From assembly GCF_011065405.1 (NCBI RefSeq), contig NZ_CP047056.1, positions 1 to 64,000 on the forward strand: 64,000 nucleotides of DNA, given 5' to 3'. The stretch's first letter is position 1; every line of letters begins with the position of its first letter. The DNA is from Succinivibrio dextrinosolvens (lineage in GTDB: Bacteria; Pseudomonadota; Gammaproteobacteria; Enterobacterales; Succinivibrionaceae). Positions 56,344 through 64,000 of this stretch are shown one piece after another. The notes under the pieces were generated by a model. The model made no database searches. It saw only the letters and a program-made list of their open reading frames with translations, and was not told the DNA's origin. The position numbers were made by a program, and so were the translations under genes.

Positions 56344-57106
56344 TTAATTCTCCTGCAGAGCCTCTCCAGGATGTTCCTTTCAGAACCACCTCAATATCAC
56401 AGTCTCTAAAAAGTCTGTCAGCCAGCGCATCGCGGATAGGACTTTCATCTATCACATTTTGAGAGATTTCTTCTTTAGCTGAGTCGTTATAATGGTTGAG
56501 CCTATGCCATATCTGATATCAGCTATTTCATTAAGAGCACAAACGGCCTTGTCGTGGATGGTCTCTAAACCATAGTCGTCAAGGATAAGTAGCTCTATTT
56601 TTCTGAGCCTTTCTTTGAATCTGGAGAACGCAACTGGATTTTTTGCCTCGATTAAACTTATGAAATCAGACATGCGATAAAAAAGTACCGAATGTCCCTT
56701 AAGCATCGCTTCAACTCCAGTAGCACAAGCCAATAAGGTCTTGCCCGTACCTGTAGGTCCTGTAATCACTATGTTGATAGCCTTATTTAAAAATCACCAT
56801 CCTTCAGTTTCAAAAGGAGTTCATTACTTAATCCTCTTGATGGTGCAGGTGAAATCTGCCTTAAATAAACTTTGTTACGGATTTTTGAATTTAAAAGAAG
56901 TCTCTTAAAACGATTATTGCTTACATGCTCGTTATAAGCCTCGAGGCAGCGTTTTAATCTATCTTCAAAAGACATGTCTTTAAATAAGGCCTCATTACTG
57001 AACTGCTCTACAATTTCACTGTAAAACCATCGAGCTTGTTCTCCTGAATCATCGTTAATATTTCTTTCTGTTCAGGAAGTAAAACTACATTAGATAGACT
57101 GCTCAT
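56324..57106 (-). pseudogene. istB: IS21-type ATPase IstB, three frameshifts
   Basis: Starts at ATG 57106, overlapping the istA stop region. Parts: MSSLSNVVLLPEQKEILTMI; then EQARWFYSEIVEQFSNEALF and FEDRLKRCLEAYNEHVSNNR (to 56787); then NIVITGPTGTGKTLLAC with the Walker A and LLILDDYGLE with the Walker B (56452-56769); then EEISQNVIDESPIRDALADR and EVVLKGTSWRGSAGELNGF to a TAG at 56324. Three one-base losses restored give 261 aa, the normal IstB length. As it stands the ATPase is broken. Confidence 0.88.
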
Positions 57107-57109
57107 TGC

Positions 57110-58772
57110 TTAATTCTCCTGATTTTCATCGTTTTCGGTTGTGCGAATATAGGCAGAATCATCATCCTGAGGCCTGAATATCTCAGTCTGATGCTCATAC
57201 TGTCGGTCATGCTGATATTGATCTTCTAGCTGTTTATAAAGATCCTGTATTGAATAGATATTCCAAAAGTTTGTTGACATATTTAGCACAGACAAACAGG
57301 CCTCAGAATAAAGAAACTTGTAAGCACTGCGTTTAAATCCATTGATCACGGCTATGCACGAACGGATGGTGATTTTTTCTGATCTATTGTTATTCTTATC
57401 GAATTTGATTTTTGATATGCAGTAACGATATAAGCCGTCATCCAGACTTTTACTGATTTCAAGCACATCATCAGTTGAATTGTAGATGCGGTTTTTTCTG
57501 TCAATGTTCTGATGAGCTTCAGGCTTGTGAGAATCGACAACAGTCCTGCCTTCGCCATCTGTTCTAAGGTGTCGGCATATTTCCTTGCCTTCATATTTAA
57601 CGATTATGTAATCATTACTGGTATACACATCAACCCGCTTGCCTATATACAGATAAGGCACGGAATAATAATGCTCATTAATCTGTATCTGGTAGGACTG
57701 AGGAACTATCATGGAGATACTGTCCCCTGATACTGTGGTATTTTGATGCTACTGTAAGTAGGGGCAACTCATGGGTTTTAAACAGATATTCTCTGGTTTT
57801 ATCCGAGCTTTTTCTGAAAGGAGCCTGATTTATAAGGTTGTTTACTAATCCTGTCAGAACCTTGTTATGCTCACTTATAGTTCTCTGATTGTTACTGAAT
57901 TCGTTGCGTTTAGCTTCAAGTCTACGTTCTATTAAACCAATTGATGACTCAACTGCACTTTTAGCCTGAGGGTGTCTTACTGGACATGCCTCGGCACACA
58001 TTCCTAACTGCTGTATGTAGTAAGCAAAGTTTTCGTTGATTACAGCTTCTGCTCCATTATGTCTGTTAACCCAGCAGCGGGCATTATCTACAACCAGAAC
58101 AGATGGATGTCTATTCTCAATATATCTGCAGGCATTGCCAATAACTCTGCAACTTTCGGCAGTAGACTGAGCTGTGACAAATTCGGCATAAACGTAATAT
58201 GATGCAGGAAAACATATAGCCATTATCCAGCAGGATACTCTACCGTTATATGTCAGAAGCTCATATTTATCTCCGCTAAAATCAAGCTGAGCATATACTC
58301 CATATGGAAAGGATTGTGCATAATAGTATTCAGGCTCACTTTCCTTAAGTTTCTTTTCTATTTCGTTAACCCTGGCTGAATAATAAGAAAGGCTTAAAGG
58401 TGTTAGCTGTTTTAGCTGTGAATCATATAGATAATCTTTATAACTGTCTGTTATTGTCTGTTTGTTCTCATGAATCTTTTCAACAATTTCGTTAAAATCA
58501 GGCAAATTTTTACTTTCACTGTCACTTCTTACTGTTTTTCGTGGTTCTAGTGGATACAGCGTATTGTATAGCTCCTGAGGACTCATATGATTAAATGTCA
58601 TAGGATCATTTATTTTTAATACCTTAATCTTTTTTCTGATCCGCTCTACAGAGGTGGGAGATACTCTTGCGATTTTGGCAATATGCCTATTAGAAAAGCT
58701 TGAGGAAAGGATATTTGCACAGATCACTTTCAACTTAGCTGCACTCAAATATGAATTTTGCTTCGAACTCAT
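57110..58772 (-). pseudogene. istA: IS21-type transposase IstA, one frameshift
   Basis: The N-terminal part (57678-58772) has a helix-turn-helix (FSNRHIAKIARVSPTSVERI), YAQLDFSGDKYEL (first Asp), VLVVDNARCWV (second Asp) and RHPQAKSAVESSIGLIERRL (Glu). After a +1 shift at the A-run near 57741 it continues as TTVSGDSISMIVPQSYQIQI and HYYSVPYLYIGKRVDVY, the C-terminal domain (to 57110). Restored length about 553 aa. It is clearly diverged from the istA at the left edge of the window. Confidence 0.88.
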
Positions 58773-58889
58773 AGGTTAAATTCTCCATTTTCTCCTCAGA
58801 TTTGAGGTAAAAATAAGGATAAAGCCTATCCTGAGTTGTTATATGAAACTGTGTTGCTAAGATAAGTTAATGGACTGATATACCATGTT

Positions 58890-59435
58890 TTATTTGTAAT
58901 AAAATAGTAAGGTCTCAAGTGGATGCAACTGCCTTTTTGAAGGAAGTCTCTCAGTTCTTTTCTGCCAATAAAAAAGCTCGTCACGAAACAGGATATATCT
59001 TTTCAAAAGCTGTTCCTTTCTTGATTTTATATACAGCATTTTCAAAAGAAATCTGCTCTGGAAACGATGAGAGTTTAGATAATCCCATTGCTTAACAGTA
59101 AGTTTGATGGCTGTATGCTGGCTTATAAAATCGGTGAAAACCATAAAAAGAGATTTAACTGTATAGTTTGAATAAGGAAGGACAAAGTCAGGTAGTACTA
59201 CATGGGAGCGCTGAGAAGTTGAATCTGTAAGAACTCGAGGTAGAAGTAAATTCCTATCGGGAACTGTTACATGCTTTATGATTCTTTTACAGGTACCATT
59301 CCGTTTTATCTTATTGCAATGGAGAAGCTTTTTTAACCAGACTAAAACATCATCAGAGATCTCAATTCTGGTAAATATAACCGGTCCTCTAGGGACAAGA
59401 CTTATCCGAAAGAATTTATATGGTAGAATGATCAT
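58890..59435 (-). CDS. DUF6431-like protein of the IS21-type element
   Basis: 181 aa. The middle section (LPRVLTDSTSQRSHVVLPDF then VLPYSNYTVKSLF) resembles the transposon-associated DUF6431 proteins, in which a short zinc or HTH region precedes an LP-x-x-PY motif; the usual cysteines are not all evident, so the match is tentative. First gene of the element on the minus strand, 117 bp before istA. A target or end-binding function would fit; that is inference. Confidence 0.5.
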   Translation of the reverse strand: MIILPYKFFRISLVPRGPVIFTRIEISDDVLVWLKKLLHCNKIKRNGTCKRIIKHVTVPDRNLLLPRVLTDSTSQRSHVVLPDFVLPYSNYTVKSLFMVFTDFISQHTAIKLTVKQWDYLNSHRFQSRFLLKMLYIKSRKEQLLKRYILFRDELFYWQKRTERLPSKRQLHPLETLLFYYK

Positions 59436-59447
59436 GACGTTAGTCAG

Positions 59448-59487
59448 CCACGATCCCCGGGTCTGCGAAAACTTTGGGGGATCGTGG
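59448..59487 (-). promoter_or_regulatory. Strong hairpin in the IS21-type element leader
   Basis: CCACGATCCCC (59448-59458) pairs perfectly with GGGGATCGTGG (59477-59487) around an 18-base loop. It lies at the start of the leftward gene cluster, so it could stop transcription entering from outside or act as a leader structure. The remaining 59490-59740 is gene-free and contains the element's right end. Confidence 0.5.
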
Positions 59488-59855
59488 TCTATCCAAAAAT
59501 AACTAAAACTTCTTTAAGTTTAGTTAACTCATCATAAATACACCTTTCAAAGACAATAATCCTAAAGAAATAAAGATAAAAATGTTGATCTATTCCAAGA
59601 AAATGCGTTAGAAATAAAAGTGTCTGGAGATAAAAATAGAAGTTTTTCAGTGAACCTGAAAAGCAATAAAAAGTGCACACATAGAACAGTAGAAAGTGAT
59701 CACTATAAACAAAATTAATGGTTCAGATTAAGAGGATCTTTCAAATTTACAAATCTTTGTCAAAAGCCATGTTTTATAGTCAGGCACGACAAAGTGCCAA
59801 GGTTATTCACTAACTTTGGCTTTGTTCTTTCAAAATATGATTCAAAGGATTAAAT

Positions 59856-61301
59856 CTAAGTTCGTTTAGCCTTGATTTTATGTCTTCCTCTAGCAAACTT
59901 ACCAAGTGGCGTATCATCATTGATACTGGCCTCAAAACCGGTTTCTTTTAGATTGTCAGGAATGTCATTGCCTGTTGGCTCAGCCTCTTTGTAGACAATG
60001 CCGATGAGACCTTCATCGTTCTCAAGCTCTGACATATCCCTGGTAAAGAATGCTTTCATGAACTTGAATCCATAATCATCTTTCTGTGCAAGCATTCTCA
60101 GTGTCTTGAAAGACCATGGTTTATTGTAGTGGTAAGGAATATTGTCCCTGATGTAGCTAAGAATATTGAATGCCATTTTGGTGTAGATTGTGCTGTTGTT
60201 TATATAGTCTCTATTCCTTAATGGCAGCTGATCCTGCTCAAAGACCACATCCAGTACCCAGTGCATTGATTCAACCTTCCATCTCTGGAGAATGATTTTA
60301 AGCATGGTATCGGCAAATTCCTTATCCAGTCCATCTATAACCAGAGAGCTGATATAGAATCTGTCTTCATTCTCAACTATGGTATTAGAGTTTTTGTAAA
60401 TTCTTGTGGTTCTTACTCTTATCACAGAATTGACATCAGGCCACTTTTTGCGCATTTCCTTAGAGAGGGCGTACTTGGCATCAAGAATTGCAATCTCTTT
60501 GCCTTCCTTTCTGCCATGAGCCTCAAAGACCATGGTAGACGAAACAGATTCCCCTGGATATTTATCCATATCGAAGAATTGAAATCCGGTTTTTACGTCA
60601 TCTATCAGATTACCCTGATTGTCTTTCAGACAAACCAGAAAGTCGGCATTGGCATCAACCACAGCCTTTACTGTATATGGTCTGGTATTTATGGCATCCC
60701 AGGTGAGGATTGCATTTCTCAGATTCAGAGCTTTAATCATATCCAGAATTACTTCTGCCTCATGATTTTTCTTGTCTACAGTTCTCTGGGAGAGAGTAAT
60801 TCCGTAGGTTGAGGAATGCAGACTAACGATGTCGATGCCAGAATCTTTTCGTGCATCATTACCGTTCTTGCTTGATCTTGTTGCATTGATATTCTGTCCA
60901 TCTGCTGCTATTACCTCTCTTTCTTTTAAGGGTACTGAACCCAATGGTTTCTCTGAGAGTTCTCTATGATTGGCAAAGTAGTTTGTTAGGAAGTTTACCG
61001 TTTCATTAGTATTAAGAATGCTTACTACTCTTCTTAAGGTCTGCTCTGATGGAACGTCATCATCCAAACCATAGAAACTTTCTTTAAGCCAAGGCAGCTT
61101 TTCTAACCAGAACAGTCTCTGTTCTCTTGCGTCATTACAGTTACATATTCTGGCTAAAATAACTATAGAGCATATGACACTCAGAGGATAGATAATGCGA
61201 TCCTGTGCTCGAGGATCAGTTAAATTCAGCTCAACAATTCTCAGAAGAAAAGAAGCATCGTTAATAGTATTATCAAAAGCATCTTGATCAGTTGAAGTCA
61301 T
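59856..61301 (-). CDS. ISAs1-family transposase, intact
   Basis: 481 aa, uninterrupted. N-terminal ISAs1 accessory domain (AREQRLFWLEKLPWLKESF, VPSEQTLRRVVSIL), then the DDE core: VIAADGQNINATRSS (first Asp), LRNAILTWDAINTRPYTVKA (second Asp) and WKVESMHWVLDVVFEQD (Glu in the VEsxHW signature). It is the only intact ISAs1 transposase here and could mobilise copy 1 in trans. The IS21-type insertion lies beyond its 3' end and leaves the gene and its promoter side intact. Confidence 0.95.
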   Translation of the reverse strand: MTSTDQDAFDNTINDASFLLRIVELNLTDPRAQDRIIYPLSVICSIVILARICNCNDAREQRLFWLEKLPWLKESFYGLDDDVPSEQTLRRVVSILNTNETVNFLTNYFANHRELSEKPLGSVPLKEREVIAADGQNINATRSSKNGNDARKDSGIDIVSLHSSTYGITLSQRTVDKKNHEAEVILDMIKALNLRNAILTWDAINTRPYTVKAVVDANADFLVCLKDNQGNLIDDVKTGFQFFDMDKYPGESVSSTMVFEAHGRKEGKEIAILDAKYALSKEMRKKWPDVNSVIRVRTTRIYKNSNTIVENEDRFYISSLVIDGLDKEFADTMLKIILQRWKVESMHWVLDVVFEQDQLPLRNRDYINNSTIYTKMAFNILSYIRDNIPYHYNKPWSFKTLRMLAQKDDYGFKFMKAFFTRDMSELENDEGLIGIVYKEAEPTGNDIPDNLKETGFEASINDDTPLGKFARGRHKIKAKRT

Positions 61302-61505
61302 TTTTATTCTTTCGTACCCGTTACAATTACAGGAAAAGGATATTAATTATTCAACATTAAGTTTGATCCGTGAATCACATTTTGAAAGAGCAAAATCAGT
61401 AGGTTAACTAACTGATTAATTTACATTAATTTTTTAAATTACAAATTTGTAACTATGTGAGCGCCATCATATGGTATTGTCGCCATAATTTGAAAAATAA
61501 GATTA

Positions 61506-62099
61506 TTACTTCAAAAATCTCATGTATTGGACTAATTCTTTATTCAACTTACTAGAATATCTTCTTCCAAATTCAAAATAATGCACGGTATTTTCATAAA
61601 ATTCTTTAAGATGAGGCTCTTCAATAGCATCTAAGTATACGATTCCTCCTCCAATTTTATGTTGAACATCAAAGAGAACGTCAAAAGCATCATCCATCAA
61701 CTCTGCTCCAGAAAACTCGATATTTTCTGGAATATTCTCATTTTTTGCAAATTGAGCTATAAGAAAAGCTGAAGCTGACCATGCTGTCCCTTCATTATTT
61801 TGTTGGGCAAATTTAGAGAGCCTTTTTATTGTATTCTTACTATATTTTTTCTCTGTTATGGGGATTTCAATTGATTTATGAGTAAGTGTAAAGTATCCTA
61901 AGATATAAGCGGACTCATCATCAAAAACAATATAAGTAATTGACTTCTTCTGAGTCGCAAAGTCTATAGCATTCTCGTGTAAGAATCTTTCTACGTCCTT
62001 ATTTTTAGAGCATCTAAAATAAGAAAGGGCTACTTTTAAAGCCCCATCTTCATCAGAATCTATTAAATCAAGAATGTTAACTATGTTTCTTTTTGTCAT
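61506..62099 (-). CDS. GNAT-like acetyltransferase, putative toxin
   Basis: 197 aa. The pattern SITYIVFDDESAYILGYFTL (beta strands of a GNAT core), WSASAFLIAQFAKNENIP near the acetyl-CoA site, and GGGIVYLDAIEEPHLKEFYE near the C-terminus are typical of GNAT proteins paired with a small upstream gene in type II toxin-antitoxin modules. Such toxins acetylate aminoacyl-tRNA or other targets. The gene overlaps its upstream partner by 23 bp. Toxin function is inferred from family resemblance and gene pairing. Confidence 0.65.
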   Translation of the reverse strand: MTKRNIVNILDLIDSDEDGALKVALSYFRCSKNKDVERFLHENAIDFATQKKSITYIVFDDESAYILGYFTLTHKSIEIPITEKKYSKNTIKRLSKFAQQNNEGTAWSASAFLIAQFAKNENIPENIEFSGAELMDDAFDVLFDVQHKIGGGIVYLDAIEEPHLKEFYENTVHYFEFGRRYSSKLNKELVQYMRFLK

Positions 62100-62313
62100 T
62101 ATTATTGATCTTATGAACTCTTGCTACATTTTCAGAAATTAGCCATTTAATTTTTTTTGAATTTGAATTGCTCAGCAAATGTCCAACTTTTCTCTTTTTT
62201 GCGACTTTTGCAATTCCTATAGAGGCTAATGATTTCTCTGCAGCTTCAATAAATTTTGAAACTTTTTCATCTGAGTCTAAGATCACATTATGAAAAATAC
62301 TTTCTGTTGCCAT
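62077..62313 (-). CDS. Putative antitoxin upstream of the GNAT gene
   Basis: 78 aa beginning MATESIFHNVILDSDEKVSK with FIEAAEKS, an N-terminus that recurs in small proteins encoded beside GNAT toxins. The C-terminus is basic. GGAGAAAACAAATG on the minus strand gives a ribosome site. No helix-turn-helix is obvious. It is first in the pair, as expected for an antitoxin that also represses the operon. Confidence 0.6.
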   Translation of the reverse strand: MATESIFHNVILDSDEKVSKFIEAAEKSLASIGIAKVAKKRKVGHLLSNSNSKKIKWLISENVARVHKINNNDKKKHS

Positions 62314-62410
62314 TTGTTTTCTCCAATTGATCTTCTCTTTATTAATTATAGCTAGTTATTATTAACTAATAAAGAAATATAATTATAAAGTATGTTCTGT
62401 AATCATTTTT

Positions 62411-62452
62411 CAACTATCCTAAAAATACAACCTTGTTTTAGGACGATAGTTG
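62411..62452. repeat. Inverted repeat upstream of the toxin-antitoxin pair
   Basis: CAACTATCCTAAAA (62411-62424) pairs with TTTTAGG-AC-GATAGTTG (62436-62452), with a two-base bulge. It lies 98 bp upstream of the putative antitoxin, so it could be an operator or a terminator between the IS4 remnant and the pair. Confidence 0.5.
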
Positions 62453-62538
62453 AATGTTTTATAAAGAAAATGTGTAATCAATACGAATCAAAAAAGCAAG
62501 AAATTGATGGTCTTGTTAGTAAAATCATGCCCAAGAAC

Positions 62539-62865
62539 TTAAGAAATTAAGTTCTCCCCATTTACCAAATCATCTATAGTTTTCACAACTGTAGGGAGAT
62601 CTTTAAAAGTCTGTTTGTCACGTAAGCTTGCTTCTTTTCTGGTACACGATTCCAATATCCTGTCTAGTTGCTTGTGGATTGCTCTATATATAGAACTTCG
62701 TACTCCATTGGTAAAAGATTTAATGAGTGCATCTGTAGCTTCAAGCACAGTGTGTATTCTTAGAATACTGAAGGAAACCTCTGATTTAGCAATCCTCTTT
62801 GCAACAGTAGCAACTAGCTGTTTAAAACTGTACGTCAGTATATTTCCTAGTACATTATTCGCTAA
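62539..62865 (-). pseudogene. IS4-type transposase 3' fragment with right end
   Basis: The minus-strand frame has NILTYSFKQLVATVAKRIAK, FSILRIHTVLEATDALIKSF and SLRDKQTFKDLPTVVKTIDD, the C-terminal region of an IS4 transposase, then the IS4 terminus (CATGCCCAAGAACTTAAG at 62527). It matches the short remnant at 15909-16010. The catalytic part is missing, cut off by the IS630 gene that begins at about 62875. Confidence 0.85.
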
Positions 62866-62874
62866 TTTCGTTTA

Positions 62875-64000
62875 CTAATCTTTATCTGCGAAAGCCCCCT
62901 GTATATCTTCTAACTTCCATTGCCATCTATACACTACAGGGGTTTCATTAGTTTCCTTTAGCCATGATTCTATATGAGTCTTCAACTCTTCTATAGAATT
63001 TACCCTTAGATGTTTTAGACATTGTTTGGCACATTTACTAAAGAAACTCTCAATCAGATTTAACCATGATGCATGCTTAGGAGTAAAAGTAAATTCAAAT
63101 CTTTCTGGCTTTGATGCAAGAAATTCCATTACATCTCTACACCTATGTACAGAATGATTATCCAAGATAATGCTTATCTTTAAATCCTTATCATATTTAT
63201 CATCGACTGTTTTTAAGAAGTCAATAAAATCTGCACTTGTATGACTTTTTCTGACCAACCCTATAACTTCACCACTCATAAGATCAATCCCAGCTAAAAG
63301 AGACAGCGTTCCGTATCTTTTATATTCATAATCTCGACCTACGCATCTTGCTCCAACTGCCGGATTGGGTCTTAAATCTGGGGCTATATTGCCAATTGCT
63401 TGAATTCCTGGTTTTTCATCATAAGATATAACAACCTCTCCAGACAGTTTTGAGGCACTTACCCTTCTTCAGTCTGCTCTCTTGTCATCTGCAAAATCCA
63501 GGCAACTCTCTTATACAACAATAAGACCTTCTTTGCTTTTCTTTAAAATCAGGATCTTTTCTCTCAAGATAATATTTGATCTTATGTGGCTTTATATCGT
63601 TGCTATTTAGGATCTCCCAAACAGTTGACTCCTGTACATTAGCAAGACATTCGTGACCTTCATTCATGCAATGCTTATGTATATAATTGCACAAACTTGT
63701 TATTGTCCATAACTGAGAATGTGGACCATCTTTATAATCCTGGGGTAAATGGCATGCAAGCTGGATGATCCATGTCCTTGCAGCAACATCAATTACCGGA
63801 GGTCTTCCAGAACGAGCTAAATCAGAGAGAGCTGCATCAAGATCAAATACAGTCCATTTCTTTAAGACCTTACATATTGTCGGTATTGAAACACCAACCT
63901 CTTTGGATATAGTTTCATTAGAATTACCTTGAGAAGCAAGAAGTATAATTTTTGCTCTTTGAACTTTTCTTACTTCTTCTGTTCTGGAGTTTGAGAGCTC
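62875..64000 (-). pseudogene. IS630-family transposase, frameshifted, running off the window edge
   Basis: A different IS630 type from copies A and B. The N-terminal part (63485-64000) has ETISKEVGVSIPTICKVLKK and SDLARSGRPPVIDV, and continues beyond the window. After DPDFKEK the frame shifts to VLLLYKRVAWILQMTREQTE, then again to ASKLSGEVVISYDEKPGIQA (first Asp), GTLSLLAGIDLMSGEVIGL, ISIILDNHSVHRC (second Asp) and HASWLNLIESFFSK (Glu). The large catalytic part is open (62875-63440), but at least two shifts make it inactive. Confidence 0.88.

Larger units (their letters stand above)
55314..59742 (-). mobile_element. IS21-type element with accessory genes (4,429 bp)
   Basis: Bounded by 8-bp repeats. 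Both ends carry subterminal motifs in inverted orientation: CATTAATTTTGT then GTGTGCACTTTTT at the left (about 55335-55365), and the same pair inverted at the right (about 59670-59725), where a second related motif AGTGATCACTTTCT also occurs. All five genes are on the minus strand: an unknown/DUF6431-like gene, istA, istB, and two small coiled-coil genes. The last two overlap istB and each other. Confidence 0.82.
55220..61487 (-). mobile_element. ISAs1-family element, copy 2, split by an IS21-type insertion
   Basis: The left terminal 94 bp (55220-55313, starting TATGGCGCCAACAC) and the remaining 1,737 bp (59751-61487, ending TCGCCATA) together equal the 1,831 bp of copy 1, with matching sequence on each side. 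The intervening 55314-59742 is a separate element. No outer target duplication is visible. Confidence 0.9.

Noticed and set aside
1-64000. tRNA, rRNA or replication origin
   Set aside because: No cloverleaf-like conserved T-loop context, rRNA core sequence, dnaA-box cluster or replication initiator was recognised.

Overview
This 64 kb window is an AT-rich, insertion-sequence-dense accessory region. A CMP-Kdo-synthetase homologue, a KdsC-like phosphatase and glycosyltransferases point to a Gram-negative host. A gut or rumen Gammaproteobacterium such as the Succinivibrionaceae is my guess; no rRNA, tRNA or core gene in the window tests it.

Layout. 1-3.8 kb: a frameshifted IS21 istA cut by an IS66 3' end, then ISAs1 copy 1. 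3.9-21 kb: a surface-polysaccharide locus (flippase, GT8, broken GT2, NAD-dependent epimerase, Kdo-like cytidylyltransferase, DRE-TIM aldolase, KdsC-like phosphatase, and an unknown 560-aa protein). It is punctuated by two near-identical 1,794-bp IS630-type elements and IS4-type elements. 21-27.3 kb: a truncated IS1634 and a complete IS66 with a 959-aa TnpC. 27.3-30.4 kb: transposase debris and an AAA-ATPase/PD-(D/E)XK protein. 30.4-42.4 kb: a Russian-doll structure. An old IS66 tnpC is split by a second IS66 (30852-40653) with an 8-bp target duplication, and that IS66 holds one IS4 and two IS110-type elements between tnpB and tnpC. 42.4-49.2 kb: two phosphonopyruvate decarboxylase 3' fragments around a recombinase-in-trio (RIT) element, which is flanked by inverted copies of the same half of an IS66 tnpC and by 34-bp palindromes. 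49.3-53.4 kb: a compact operon encoding a metallo-beta-lactamase-fold protein, an unrecognised 483-aa protein and a eukaryotic-like protein kinase; this is the best candidate for an undescribed, possibly defensive, system. 53.5-64 kb: an ATPase stub, an IS110 fragment, a membrane protein, ISAs1 copy 2 split by a 4.4-kb IS21-type element with three extra genes, a putative GNAT toxin-antitoxin pair, and broken IS4 and IS630 genes.

How the parts relate. The polysaccharide genes plausibly make, activate and export a surface glycan containing a keto-deoxy sugar acid. Almost everything else is mobile or mobile debris. Many transposase and recombinase genes carry single-base indels, mostly in short homopolymers, whereas the presumed host-function genes are open. 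The boundaries of two insertions (IS66 in IS66, IS21 in ISAs1) are shown directly by 8-bp duplications and by exact restoration of the interrupted host sequence.
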